64,000 bases of DNA from Doryteuthis pealeii (GCA_023376005.1 CM042145.1:12856454-12920453); one strand, 5' to 3'; positions 33,290 to 46,637 are shown, counted from the first letter of the stretch. A program made the numbers and translations. The notes: a model not told the origin generated them from the sequence alone.

Positions 33290-33350
33290 TGGGGCATTAG
33301 AATGCACCGACTGCACCTCTGCAGAGGGGTAAGACTCCCCCAAATTTTAG
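33290..33350 (+). repeat. Family G head fragment
   Basis: GGCTGGGGCATTAGAATGCA and CTCTGCAGAGGGGTAAGAC match the starts at 51229 and 49625. Confidence 0.5.
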
Positions 33351-33430
33351 CTGAGGAAAATAATCTCCCTAATAAAGACAACAATGAATTCCAATCAACA
33401 ATTTCAGATAAAATTCGGTTATGGCTAAAT

Positions 33431-34057
33431 TATTAGTTAATTAAAATAAATTTAAATAATTAGTTTAGTATATTTTAAATTATAAGTGTCTCTCTTGTGT
33501 TTGGCTCCAGAGTCATTCATTTTCATCTATGTTTTTATTTTCCTTTTTTTTTGTTATTATTAGTTAATTAAAATAAATTTAAATAATTAGTTTAGTAGAT
33601 TTTAAATTATAAGTGTCTCTCTTGTGTTTGGCTTCAGAGTCATTCATTTTCCTCTATGTTTTATTTCCTTTTTTTGTTATTATTAGTTAATTAAAATAAA
33701 TTTAAATAATTAGTTTAGTAGATTTTAAATTATAAGTGTCTCTCTTGTGTTTGGCTCCAGAGTCATTCATTTTCATCTATGTTTTTATTTTCCTTTTTTT
33801 TGTTATTATTAGTTAATTAAAATAAATTTAAATAATTAGTTTAGTAGATTTTAAATTATAAGTGCTCTCTTGTGTTTGGCTCCAGAGTCATTCATTTTCA
33901 TCTATGTTTTTATTTTCCTTTTTTTTGTTATTATTAGTTAATTAAAATAAATTTAAATAATTAGTTTAGTATATTTTAGATTATAAGTGTCTCTCTTGTG
34001 TTTGGTTCCACAGTCATTCATTTCCCTTTATGTTTTTATTTTCCTTTTTTTTTCTTT
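33431..34057. repeat. 125-bp minisatellite, five units
   Basis: Unit starts at about 33431, 33558, 33682, 33807 and 33934. Each reads ATTAGTTAATTAAAATAAAT.., TGTCTCTCTTGTGTTTGGCT, CAGAGTCATTCATTTTC and a TTTTCCTTTTTTT end. The units are highly similar, with the last the most diverged. Confidence 0.95.
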
Positions 34058-34421
34058 TTCTTTAACCTAGCTTCGGGTTTTCTAAACGACCGCAAAATTA
34101 CGACACTTTCGCCGGGATGTCATACGATGATGGAATTTAGATCCGTTAAGTTCGAATTAACCCAAATTTATATAATTCCACAATTCAGATAAAATTCGGT
34201 TAAGGCTAAATTATTTGGCACGCTTCGTGGAATTCACAATGACAATTCTTGACATGAATTTGATAACTTGGTAATTAGTCAAATAAGATGAGGATATTCA
34301 TTCGATGACGTTTACACAAAATAGACTATTAATAATTTACAGAAAATCATCGTTGCTATGCGGGATATCATGTGAAGTGGGCATGAAAAAAAAAATAGAA
34401 TTCACGTTTTCTTTATTCATA

Positions 34422-35044
34422 CTAGCAAATATATGCACCCTCCGGGTGCAAGTATTTAGGTTTTAATGTAATAAAATAAAATAAAATTAGAAAGGCTAAT
34501 GAAACTAAATAAGAATGCAGATAAAAAGATTTGAAACAGAGGGAGTATAATAAAAAATGGAACAACTGAAATTTACTCTTCCATCACTCTCGTCTTTCAT
34601 TGTTATTTTTTCTAATTTAAGTATTTAGTTATAAGAGGAAGTAAAGAATGAAATGACAGTTATTTCTTCTTGTTAATAGATTTCTTTTAAGATTCATTGA
34701 AGAGATTTTTGCTTATATTCATTAAAATAAAACCAAACAATTAGAAATCAATAATACTAAGCACACATTTAATAAAATCACATTTTTAATATCAATATGC
34801 AAATTACTCTTCCCATTCACACTGAAAACCGCTATTTTTTGTATATATAAATACAATTGCATATTATTAGTATGTAGATATGGTCAACAGTATAAGTAAT
34901 GTAAAACAATTTTATTAATAATTGAGGTATAAATAAAAATAAAATCATGGTAAATGTGATGTAAATAACAAAGGAATTGTGACTTGTATAGTAATATAGT
35001 TTCGGTTACAGACAGACAAACCCACAATCTCCATTATAATAAGA
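34422..35044 (-). mobile_element. Helitron-like non-autonomous element, copy B
   Basis: Minus strand: TC at 35044-35043, 3' hairpin GCACCC-GGA-GGGTGC, then CTAG ending at 34422. Host A at 34421 and T at 35045 on the plus strand. 623 bp, no tandem core and no coding sequence. Confidence 0.83.
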
Positions 35045-35214
35045 TGTTGTTTGTTATGCTATTTTTAGTCGTCTTGCAAGGAATGTTTCACTTCCTTGAC
35101 TTTGCGGGGGGCGGGGGGTAGTCACGTTTGATCGACTTTATTTTTAAGTCGTTTCTTAGAATAAACAAAGATTACTTTAAAAAAAGAAAAGAAATCTTTC
35201 TTTATCTTAGGTAA

Positions 35215-35510
35215 ACCCAATTCGTCGAAAAATCTGTGTTTTTACAAAACCCCTATTGAAAAGAAATTACCAAAAGTCAGGTGATTATCCGATTTTAATG
35301 GAATTTTCAGTGTTGATTTATCAATGAATGAATTTTATAATGCATCAGTTATTTTATTTCAAAACTTTCTGAGTTTTTTTCAGGTCACTTAACTTTTACC
35401 CATCCTCTTATTTTGGGAGCGAAAAATATCGGTGGGGTTATATACTTTCGAAACTAATTACAGTATAAATAAAAAGACAAAAGACAGAAGGTGTGAATAG
35501 AATAAAAAAC
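35215..35510 (+). repeat. AT-rich dispersed repeat, left arm 2
   Basis: Colinear with 22185-22480. Paired with the inverted copy at 36490-36800, the arms surrounding Helitron copy C. Confidence 0.6.
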
Positions 35511-35775
35511 ATCTAAGGATGATATTCTTGTATAAAATAAGTACCGAAAATCGGAAAATAAAATGAAAATAAAAACTAAAAAAATAATTTTTGGAGTCCT
35601 TTTTTTTTTTTTTTCTCTCTCTTTTCGATAATGATTTAATTGACTATAATCTTATAAAAGAAAAGAAAATATACATCGATATTATTCTGTTTAAAGGGGG
35701 TCGTTAAATTTTTAATGGAGTTTTGGACAAAAAATTATTAGATTCGATAATAAAGTAAAGTAGTTATTAAATAAA

Positions 35776-36413
35776 CTAGCAAATATATGCACCCTCCGGG
35801 TGCAAGTATTTGAATTTTAATGTAATGAAATATGTTAAATTTGAAATACTTTTGAAACTAAATAAAAATCTAAATAAATGATTTGAAACAGAGGGGGTAT
35901 AATCGAAGAATCGAACAACTTTGAAACTAAGTCTTCCATCATTTTCCATCACTCCCTCCTTTTATTGCTGAATTTTCCTAATTTAACTATTTAGTTAAAT
36001 TAGGAAGTAAAGAATAAAATTACTGTTATTTCTTTATATTAATGGATTTCTTTTAAGATTTATCCCCGACATCTTTGCTCATATTCATTAAGAAAAAAAA
36101 AACAATTAGAAATCAATAATACCAAGCGCATATTTAATAAGATTAAACTTTTAATATCAATATGCAAATTAGCTTTCCTGTTCACCCTGTAACCCGCTAT
36201 TTTGTTGTATATATAAATACAATTGCATGTAATTAGAATGTAGATAAAGTCAAAAGTATTAATAATGTAAAACAATTTTATTAATAATTGAGGTTTTAAA
36301 TAAAAATAACAATCATGGACAATGTGGTGTAAATAACAAAGGGGATTGTGAGTTAAGAAGTAATATAGTTTCGGTTACAGACAGACAGACAAACAATCTC
36401 TATTATAATAAGA
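35776..36413 (-). mobile_element. Helitron-like non-autonomous element, copy C
   Basis: Same ends as copies A and B: CTAG at 35776-35779 after host A, TC (minus) at 36413-36412 before host T at 36414. 638 bp, no tandem core. Confidence 0.83.
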
Positions 36414-36489
36414 TATGTTTTTAGAATCTAAAAATATGACATTTTAAACTTAACATCATGATATTCATATTTTAAATGCATTTTATATA

Positions 36490-36800
36490 TTATCTTAGCA
36501 TAGCAGAAATACATAATTAAATCAGAAAGTTTTGATAAATCAACACGGAAAATTTCATTAAAATTGGATAATTCCTTGATTTTTTTTTTTTTCAATCGGA
36601 AGGGTTACATTTATTTTGTAAACACGGATTTTACGTAACTTTGGCGGCCATGTTAAGTTATATTTGAGAGAAATTGTCCGGAAAAATAATTTAAAATGTA
36701 TTAAAAATAAATTTCATGTGTAATATTATTTTGCTTTATTTACTGATTATGTTACTACTTTTAAATAATCGATTTAATTAATTTTAATTTGTTTTTAAAA
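36490..36800 (-). repeat. AT-rich dispersed repeat, right arm 2
   Basis: Inverted relative to 35215-35510 (AACACGGATTTTACG.. against AAATCTGTGTTTT..). Confidence 0.55.
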
Positions 36801-36874
36801 TAAAAGCAAACGAAAAATTAGGTATACCTAATTATGACAATTTAGATTATATGGGGGGGGGAATTGGATGGAAA

Positions 36875-37140
36875 GAGCGTAGGAGAAGCCCTCGTAGTAG
36901 TTTTGACTAATGCAAAGAGAGTCCTTCTAGTTTAAATTCAGAGTGTTCTAGATCGGTTGCCATACCAAGGTTAAAGAGTTCAGCCTGTCCTATTATTCAC
37001 CCATAGCTGAAGCGAGAATAGCTGGATTCATACCTTTCCCAATAGTATTAGCGCTATGTGAATTGCAAACAGCCTTGTTCAGTATTTAAACTTGTCTCGC
37101 CATGTCCATAGCTGAAGCGAGAATAGCTGGATTCATACCT
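36875..37140 (-). mobile_element. SINE family 2, rearranged
   Basis: Minus-strand body (AATTCACATAGCGCTAATAC, GGGAAAGGTATGAATCCAGC, CCAAGGTT, ATTTAAACTAGAAGGACTC). The segment CATAGCTGAAGCGAGAATAG occurs twice, at about 36998 and 37109, showing a local duplication. Confidence 0.65.
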
Positions 37141-37307
37141 TTTTCCAATAGTTACATTTCATACATTAAATGTAACAATTATTATTGAACAGAATAATAC
37201 ATGTTAACATAAAACAAACTTTAAGATAGAAGCAAATATTTTGAAGTTTATATAAATTCAGAAAGTATGGTCATGTTGCAATAAGTTGTGTGTATTAGAT
37301 TCAATGA

Positions 37308-37644
37308 TTTCTCTGAATGTTTGAGATGAGGCTTGAAGATTAGTATTATCTGCGTTATTCGGACTATTGTCCCCATCTTCATTGTTATTTGTACAACGTT
37401 TCGGCTGATATACCCTCCGGCCTTCTTCAGATATTTCTTGTCAGACTCGGGAACCTTCTCTTCGAACTCGGGAACTTTCTTGTCGTATTCGGGAGCTATC
37501 ATGACAAGAAAGTTCCTAAGTTCGAAAGAAGCTTCCCGAGTCCGACAAGAAATACCTGAAGAAGGCCGGAGGGTATATCAGCCGAAATGTTGTACAAATA
37601 ACAATGAAGATGGGAACAATAGTCTGAATAACGCAGATAATACT
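37308..37644. mobile_element. Palindromic SINE-tail element with 11-bp target duplication
   Basis: AGATTCAATGA occurs at 37297-37307 and 37645-37655. Inside, 37341-37645 is a near-perfect palindrome. TAGTATTATCTGCGTTATTC.. on the left is mirrored by ..GATAATACTA on the right, with the centre at about 37495. Both arms are the 3' tail of SINE family 4. Confidence 0.8.
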
Positions 37645-38327
37645 AGATTCAATGACTTTATATAATATTTAGATATTCATTTTACTATATGCTACCATTG
37701 ACAATAGCTTGATACTTTTGTACTAATAATTAAGTTACAAAAGTGGAAATCTGTACAAAGATTTGTTAAAAAAGAGGATAAATATATTAATTCATTGGTG
37801 TAGATAATTTCCTTCTTGCAACCATGTGACAGGGTTATTCATTATACTGATGGCTATTAATAATTGGCATTTAATTGTTCCTTACCATCTGTCCCCCAAT
37901 ATTTGAATGAGATACTGAAGACCCCCTTTTAGCTCTCATTTCATGACTGGTCATATGTATACAATGCTTCAGGGAAGAGAGTTATGTGTTTTGGGGGTTG
38001 AATAAACAAAATGGAACAAATCTTGTTGGTGACACTCTTTTGCCATCACTCAACAAAGCATGAAATTAATGAAGACCCTGCATCTCTCTTGAGAATACTG
38101 CCTCACACTTCTTGACCCATAAGTGACACTTGGGGTTTGTTTCTCTGAGAAAATCTTCAAGAATTAGGCCAGCACCTTGCTCGATTTACTTTTCTTTATT
38201 ATTCCTCTATAACCAATGACTCTATTTGTCCAGTCAACTTTGTGAATTGAACATTGTTGCCAAATATAATTCATTTTTATCTGTAATTCACAGTTGAGAT
38301 AATTGTAAACTGTAGATAAAACTAAAT

Positions 38328-38330
<3 letters not shown>

Positions 38331-38384
<54 letters not shown>
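38331..38384. repeat. (TA)n microsatellite
   Basis: About 27 TA units, paralogous to 25587-25642. A second tract is at 38561-38607. Confidence 0.95.
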
Positions 38385-38388
<4 letters not shown>

Positions 38389-38558
38389 AACCTACTCGAG
38401 TTTCATCATCTGAATGGTCAGGGTTACATCCGCTGAATTAATCGAGTTTTCGATTAATATCAGTTGATACCACGTATGTCTGTTGGAATGAATATTGGAT
38501 TCTGTGCGCTTCCAACGATCGTACCCGTACCCACCGGTAAGCCACCACCCATACATAA

Positions 38559-38609
<51 letters not shown>

Positions 38610-38794
38610 CTAGAATGGCATAGAAAGTGTTGTGTCCCTTGAGGATCTGGGTGGTCATGATCATTATCATAACTGTTCTTGGGAGAAACAGTATAGTGGT
38701 TTCCTATTTCCTTCTCCATGGTTTGAATTCAAAGTTTCCATTGCCTCTGAACATGGATAGAGCCCAATCAACCTTCCTATTATACCTATACCTA

Positions 38795-38990
38795 AAAGGA
38801 GAATGCCCTTAAGAAAGGCATGAATACATTTATCCTTCTCCAGCTCTGTGGAATAGAGCAGACAATCAGTCTAAGAAAAGGAAAACTCTGAATTCAAACC
38901 AGCTTGACTCTGCATACAGATTGACTTTGTTGCATACTACCTGTGGCTGAGGAGTTAGGTAACTACCTATCTTAGGGGAGAAGTGTATTC
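38795..38990 (+). mobile_element. SINE family 2, 3' body
   Basis: Paralogue of 26041-26235 in the second duplicated block. Confidence 0.65.
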
Positions 38991-39699
38991 TCCTAAATGA
39001 AACATAAACTTGGTTTGCCAATCCTACTTTCCAGATTAGAAAGAGTTAGGTCACCCCACAGCTCCATTTCTTGACCAAAATACAGAATAATGAATATGTT
39101 TATAGTGAGCATGACACAGTCTTGTTAAATGATTAACCAATGTTTTAAGCTCAAATTTTTGCCTACAGATAAAAATGGATGTATCATTGTCAATCAGTAA
39201 TAGTTTGAAAATGCAGGGAAACATGCGGAATGAATTTATTGACTATAAACAAAAAGGAGCAATTTTTTTTAACCAATAAAATCTCTATTGAATAACTAGC
39301 ATTGTTTATGATGGAATTATTTACATCTTTTGGATCTATTGATTTAAGTAAACAAAAGAAAGCAAGCATGAAGTGGAAGAAAAATTGGAAAAAAATAAAA
39401 ATAAAAAACACAGAAGATTGATACATAGAAAGTTATAGTGAGTGGGGAGTGGTGGAAAGTAAGTGAAAGAGCAAAACAAAGATTAAGTAGTGTTGTCTGT
39501 TATTTCCTATTAAAAAAAATCACTAATATACTTGAAATTAAAAAATTGGCTTGTCTTACCATAGTTATGGAATTTCCTATTTGTAATTAGACTAGACTCT
39601 GTGTGTGAATATATACAAAACACTCCTTTTATAACCTAAACTAAAAATGTATATATATGTTCCCATTGTTCTCATAAAATCAGCCCATTAATACTTTTT

Positions 39700-39960
39700 C
39701 TCGTCTTTTGTTGAATGCATTTCTTCGAGTTACATCATGCGTCATGACACCTTTACGTGTGCGGATTGCGGCTCGTCTTTCAAAAAATATAACGCTGAAC
39801 AAATACAGTTACAAACTTTTTATAAATATTTTTCTAACTCCTGTCATTTACAAAACATCCATCAATTTCTTCATCCCATAATCAATCCTGATGAAGGTTT
39901 AAATAAACCAAAACGTTTAAGCGTCTATAAATAAATTCATCTTATTTTTGGAACACTTTG
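39700..39960 (+). mobile_element. Penelope-type 3' end
   Basis: CCTGATGAAGGTTTAAATAA..CCAAAACGTTTAAG and TATAAATAAATTCATCTT match the end of the Penelope-like fragment at 56885-56955. The preceding sequence reads as a short open frame (39737-39934) of unknown origin. A broken copy lies near 27050-27310. Confidence 0.45.
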
Positions 39961-40720
39961 TTTTTCAAATTTCTTCATATTGTCGGATTTATTTCCATAT
40001 TTACTCCCATATATATATATATATATAATGCTGTGTGACTTTACATATATTTGATAAACTGATTATAATACTAAAATATGCTTTAAATTATTTGATTGGT
40101 TTTGGTTATTTCAAATCTTAAGTTCTTGCCTCCCATTTTACTACTTAGACTATGTAAACATTTTAAACTAGGGACTGTTTGTTTGATTTTTATACTGGGT
40201 ACAGTATGATTTTGAACAAAATCATATTGTCTATAATTTTCAGAAGAGAAGTTGTCGTCTTTGATGCTGGATGCATTTTTAGTTTAGGTTATAAAAGGAG
40301 TTTTGTATATATTCTGCAAGTATTTGCATTCTTTTTTCCATAGACTTAATTTTATCTGAAGAAAGTGACAAGCATTGCTGCTGTTGTTTCTTCTCACTGG
40401 GTGCCGATTGGATGATTAGAAATGCAATTCATGTGAAAAATTATTTTCCTCGTCATTTTTAACTTTTTAATAAACACATACTTGTTATAGACAGAATGTT
40501 AAAAATGAACCCCCTTTCTCAATTCATTTTTATTTATATCTGTTTTTAAGCAAAATATACTAATTTTTTAAATCCAATCTTTTCAAAGTTGTCTATATAG
40601 ACACCTGGGTGTCAATATGGTTTTAGCAGGGTGATTAAAAGCATAGGGATCTACTGTGGGGGTTAATTTACTAGTTTGAATTTATAAATCCCTTTATAAC
40701 TGGAGAACAAAAATTACTGG

Positions 40721-41274
40721 TTCTCCGAATTTTTGAGATGAGGCTTGATTAGTATTATTTGTATTATTTGGACTATTGTCCTCATCTTCATTGTTATTTG
40801 TACAACGTTTCAGCCAATTTAATTAAAAAGGCTAGATTAAATTTAAAAAAAAAAAAAAAACCCAATATGAGTCTAGGTAAAAAATCATACATAAGTGAAT
40901 AGGTAGATATTCTAGCCAAAACAAGACATTAGGTTTATAAGTTCCTAAAATTCACACTGGATTGGACACATGGCCTAGTGGATAAAGGAGTTAGGTTAAG
41001 ACAGTTCTAAGTGACAGTTATCTCTAGACTGCAGGTTCAATCCTGGTCAGGGGCAGCAGTAACATAGAATAATAATTAACACAGCTTAACGCCTCTACCC
41101 CAGCTATGGTTAGTGGAATGAGAACAGGATACCCCTGTGGACTGAATAACTGGTTAGGTTCCGTGATGGCTCCCGATTACGACAAGGTTCCAGTCCGAGA
41201 AGAAATACCTGCCAAAACGTTGTACAGATAACCATGAAGATGAGGACAATAGTGTGAATAATACAAATAATACT
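40721..41274 (+). mobile_element. SINE family 4 with inverted tail at its 5' end
   Basis: AAAAATTACTGG flanks it at 40709-40720 and 41275-41286. It begins TTCTCCGAATTTTTGAGATG like the palindromic element at 37308. It then carries an inverted tail copy (40745-40815), an A-rich spacer, a tRNA-like head (ACATGGCCTAGTGGATAAAG, GCAGGTTCAATCCTGGTC), the SINE body and a forward tail ending AATAATACT. Confidence 0.8.
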
Positions 41275-42289
41275 AAAAATTACTGGATCATATAGACTAG
41301 TTACCAGTAATCAAAAACTGGAGCAAAATATCCAAAGCTTTGTGCAACTATTAAGCCAATTTTACTAGCTTTTCCAAGTTTGCATTTGGTATAATCTGTG
41401 TTTAACATGTGTATTATTTTACTAAGCAAATGGAGAAACACTTATTCAATTAATTTATTTGGAAATTATTAAAAATTAAGTCAAGGGGTGCATCAAGTAA
41501 AAACATTGAGAAGCTCTGGTCATTTTTATGTTTTGCAGTTTAGTGAAGTTTTTTTTTCTCAATTGAAATGTATTGGAAAAATATCTATTCTAGTTGTAAA
41601 GGATAGCCTTTGAACTCTATCAGATCATTGTATTTATTTGCTAGCTGCAGCACATGGTAATATGCAGGAATTGTGGGGCTATTCAGTTCCATGAGTGTGC
41701 CTGAAAATGCTAGCAAACCTGGGTGCTCATACTGGATTTTCAATAGCAACCTTTGCTAGATGTGTTTATGGCAGATCAATTTTTAGTGTGGAACTATCAA
41801 TGGCTGTTTGTCATAAGTCCTTCTTCATCCAAATTGAATGAACTGGGGAAGTTTGAGCTCAAAGAGTATCAAACTTATTCAACAAGCTTATGTATAAAAA
41901 TAACAAGACTATTGTCTTAGTGCTCAAGAACAAACAGAACAATTGAGGAAGTCATTGCAATTATTCAAGAAATTATAATCAAGTGAACATATTCAGGTAC
42001 TGTTCAAGCACCCTTGTATAGCACCATTTGTAAAGCCCTTCAAATGACTGAAGCAATTCAATAAAACCATCCTGTTTTCCTCTATAGTAGACATAATTAG
42101 AGTTAGGCAGTTTGGCAATTTTGATTTCGCTATCAGTTTCATTTTTTTTTTTTTTTCCTTTGATACCACGGTTTTTCAGTTCAGTTTCGGTTTTTAATTT
42201 AGTATTTTTTCTTTCTAAGAAAGCCATTCATTTATTTGTATAATGATGATTAGTAGGTATGTGCAGTTTTATTCAAAGGAGGTAATAAC

Positions 42290-42400
42290 TTTTTAAGATT
42301 TTAAAACAATTACCAAAAATAAAGGAATTGTCCAATTTTAATGAAATTTTCAGCACTTTATTCAATAATGACTATCATATTTTTGTTTAATCTTTTCCTC
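42290..42400 (+). repeat. AT-rich dispersed repeat fragment
   Basis: CAATTACCAAAAAT, GAATTGTCCAATTTTAATGA and TTTTCAGCACTTTATTCAAT match 35270-35320. Old and short. Confidence 0.45.
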
Positions 42401-44896
42401 TTACATATGACATCTTATGTATAAATGTTGATAAATTTAATTTAGTTAAAATCTGAAAGTCTTTTTCAACTGAGTTTTCTTGGATATAGTAGCTCAGTAG
42501 TAATAGCACTACATTGAACAGTTTGGTTTCGTAAAATATTTCGGTACGGTTTTATTGTATGAAGATAAAACTGAAAAAAATTTTTTCGGTTATACCGCCC
42601 ATCTCTTGACATAACTCTAGAAAAAGCACCATAATAAGTTGGATAAACAATTAAAAGTGTTGGCCCTAAAGAGGAAGAATCCAAAAGGTCTTTGGAGCAG
42701 TGTCTGTAGAGGGGAGTCATCTCAACCGTTACCCAGCTCATAATTTAAAAAAAAAAATGATAAAAAAAGTTTGTTTACTACAAATGTGTAATCTGTTTTT
42801 TTTTTTTTTCTTTTTTTTTCGTTTTCATTTTAATTCTTTAATTTTTTTTACTACGACTGATGTCGCCGATGACTGCATTATTTAATTTTTTCTATTTTAA
42901 TTCATTAATTTCCCTCCTTTTTTTTCTCTCTTACTACTCCTCTTCCCCCTCTCTCAATGAAATGTCTTCTCTTTACTCCTCCTCTGTAAAAATATCCCCA
43001 GGGGTTTGATTATTGATTTTTATTAAAAATCCACTTAGTCCTGTTTCTGAATACTAGCTTAACATGTCTGTAAGGTTTAATAACTATCGGATCACTAGCA
43101 TAGAAGCCAACTGGTTATATACACAGAAATTGCCATTTACGTAGTAGATTTATTAGTCTACTTGCATTGAAAGCATTTGTAATAAAATCCAATGTTATTT
43201 CTTAGTTTTTATTCAACAAGCAACATGACTATACACATGACAGTAATTAGCATTCCAGTTCAAATCTAATCATAAACTCTATTGATGTACATCCACTTGG
43301 CAACTAGTTATTTTAACACAAAGTGAAGAAATCCAGTCTCTTTATACAGCATATATTATTCACATTTTTGAGTAGATTTGGGTGTTACTTTTTATTGAAT
43401 AGGTAGGAAGTCTACACATAATATGAAAAAGTACATAACAGATGAGAAACAATGTAAGTACAGTGTTATAAAATGTGTTCCATTTATCCCTTGTTCTCTA
43501 TTTCATTGTAAATGTTGATGAGGAAATAGTTTCTATTAAGTCATTCACCAATCCTTTATTTAAAACTACTTATCACTTCATCTTGACCTTTTTTCTAGCC
43601 AATAGATTGAAACAGTTGATGATTAATCATCTTGTTTCTTTCTTAATCTCATCGTTTTAACCATTTGATGCCCCATTCTACAAGTTTTAGGAAATTCTTT
43701 TCCTCTTGAGTACAAGAATGCTTGCTCTGACCTCCTTCCATTCAAAAATAGACAAATATTCTTATAACCCTTTTACAGTTGGAATGGGTTATTTTTTTAT
43801 TTTTTTTTTGTAGAATATTTTGATATTTAATACCTGATAAGACCTTTGACCTTAATCACTAGGAACTTGGCCCTTGTTATTGCTTCCATCCTACTTCTAC
43901 TTTTCCCCCTCTCTCTCTCTCCAATTGACCTTGAATCTTTTTTTCCTTTCTAATTCCAAATATTTCCTACCAATTTTGCTATGTCTGTATGTTTAAAGAC
44001 AGCTGTCATTTACTTTTTTTTTTTTTTTGCCTCTTATCATTTAGAAAGATAATAACTGATTCTTATCTACCAACATTGTACCTCACTCACTTACAACTAC
44101 CTAAAACTATTGATGCCACATAAAATCACTAAGTAAATTTCTGTTGAGATCTTCTTACCTCAAATATACAAGGAGAACAACTGTTTTGAAAAATAGATGA
44201 CCCTCCTCTTTCTTTGTTACCACAGTTTATTCATTTCATAATGAATTTGATGAACCTTATATTATAGGCAGATGTCATAAATTTTCCTACAATATGTAGC
44301 CAGATGTTCACAAAGTCCAACATTGCTTGATTTTATGGGAACTCTTTTAGTAACTCAACCATAGCAGCCTGTAAAATATTGACATATGACAGCATATTAA
44401 AAGGACTTTCTATTGCTTGAATTATACAATACTTTTATGAATATTTAGTTTAGACAGTCTTACATCAGAGTAATAACAGTGTGCCCAACATGCAAAGTAC
44501 AACTTACAACCAAGCATATCCTTCTAAATTGTAACAGACTTAAACATATCCGCGCTAATTACTACCAACCTGAGAGACATCTTTAAGAATACAAACCCTG
44601 AAAACATTTTAAATTTTATTAAAAAAAAAAAAAAAAGCAACCTTTTCAACAAGATATAACAAAACATAACCAATTATCTCCATAGAACCACTACTTTAAA
44701 GACTCAAATCCAAAATAACCTTTTTGGCATTAAATGATCTACAGAGGTTGATATGCCGTTAAACAAAACTCAAACTCAGAGTAAAAAGAAATACTTAAAT
44801 GTCTTCCTCTTTAAAAGAATAAATAATAAATAATAAAAAATAAAAATAAATGTTTTAACAAGATTCCTAGAATTTCTATCAAAGTAGTATTTAAAA
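42401..44896 (+). other. Unique AT-rich intron
   Basis: Poly-A, poly-T and pyrimidine-rich stretches. GGTTTCGGTA-like motifs around 42520-42600 look repeat-derived. A tail fragment (GGCATTAAATGATCTACAGA, GGTTGATATGCC) lies at 44729-44765. No gene seen. Confidence 0.6.
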
Positions 44897-45128
44897 CTCT
44901 TAACGTCTTATACTGCCTCATTCCACCCAGACAAAGTCACATTCATTTTTCTAATCCACCCCAAACGATAGATTTATTTATATGTAATATTAAACATATT
45001 TAGAAGTCTTTGATTTAAGGGAAATAACAGGTAAGTTTAAATGAAAAGGCCATTTTTAGCCATTTATTGATAAATCCTTACAGGAATGGGGCTCTGGACT
45101 TAGGAAATTCTTAACAGGATGTTAAGAG
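44897..45128 (-). mobile_element. piggyBac-type MITE, copy 1
   Basis: 232 bp with ends CTCTTAACGTC and GATGTTAAGAG. TTAA lies immediately right (45129-45132) and TTAAAA left. It is the reverse complement of 52863-53095 over its length. Confidence 0.78.
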
Positions 45129-45132
45129 TTAA

Positions 45133-46557
45133 AACATTTATTAAATGACTAATTTCTGTTGCTAAGACATTATTAGTTGAATTTCACATCATGTCTAACT
45201 TTTTATGTGTTTTATTTAGATTGTTATTATTGCTAATTAGTTTATTGAAAGGAATAGTTTGATAGTAGGTCAAGAAAAGCACCTGGTTGCAAAATGTCTT
45301 ATAAATTAAGATCAAATCATAATTAAATAGGGAGGGGGGGTCTAAAATGATTAAATTACAGTTGTATTAAAGGCAATATAACTTCCAAGTACACAGTCGG
45401 GCAGAAGTGATGGGGAAAGCAACACTATTATTCAATAGTCATGATTCTTTTTATTCTTGCTTTTGGTTGACCTATACTTGTCTCATTCTTTATATGGAGG
45501 TTTCATTTTTAGTTTAGATATGTGTAAACCTGATTGTGATTTAGTTGGTGACTGAGGTGGATACAAATTTACCATCAGTGCTAGTAATTCATGTTAGTCC
45601 AGTTTTAAATTTTAAACCAATGCAGGCTCTGTTCTCTTGGAAAAATTAGTGCAATACAATCTTCCTACTTTTTAGGTAGTCCTATAGCAAACTAACTTAG
45701 TACCTATATAATGTACCAAAAAATTGTTTCTTAATTATTTTTTTTTTTTTTTTTTTTTTTTTGTATCATCTATCCAGAAATTATGGAAAGATACTGTTTG
45801 TTTATAGATTATTCTAGCCGACCTCTGGAATAGGTTTTATTTTTAACACTCATATTTAATAAGATATCTCTTGATAATAAAAAAAAAAAAAAACTTTGGA
45901 TGGAAATGTGGGGGAGTGTCCACTTTATCCTACTCTTGTTTTGATTGAAGTATTTTTATCCTCTGAAAATCATTTACATTGGTGAATTGTTTATAGCAAT
46001 TGAGTTTGTATTCAACCCTTAATGAAAAGTTGTGCCAATAAATAGACAGTAGTCACAAAGGCATTCAGTCACAGGATCAAATACACAAACAGATCATTGA
46101 CTGATAAATACAAATACATTTGGTTTCTCTTCTGTCAATGGTGGGTAGGGAGGAAGCAGAAAAAGAACTCTTAATGTCATATTTGTTCAAGTTTTTGTCT
46201 ATTGTTTTTATGCAAAAGAAAATAGTTTGATAAAGAATGGGGTAAAGACATCAGGTGTGTCTGGTTACTAGACTGTAACTGTAGGTTGTATGGTCATATA
46301 GAAACTGTCTACATATAGGGGTTTCTATCCTCCCCTCTTCCTTGCCCTTGATTGTCCAGAATTGTTTGAGTTTCAGCTGTTGTACCATTTGGTGGTGAAT
46401 GCATTTTCTCTCTCAAGAGACACGTTGCCAAGCGCCTTCTAGCAAGCTGGCTGAAGAGATGGCACTTTGGTTATCTGGCTTTCTCTTCATCTTCCCTGGC
46501 ACAAATTACAATGACTCATCTTGGATGATTACATTGACATTGTTGGGTTTATGCCAA

Positions 46558-46637
<80 letters not shown>

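Larger units (their letters stand above)
37254..40336 (+). repeat. 3.1-kb duplicated block, copy 2
   Basis: Partner of 24503-27752. It is about 170 bp shorter through many small deletions. A 65-codon open frame at 39737-39934 ending in NPDEGLNKPKRLS survives here but is broken in copy 1. Confidence 0.93.

Noticed and set aside
33431..34057. CRISPR-like array
   Set aside because: Units are contiguous 125-bp tandem repeats with no distinct spacers, in an animal genome.
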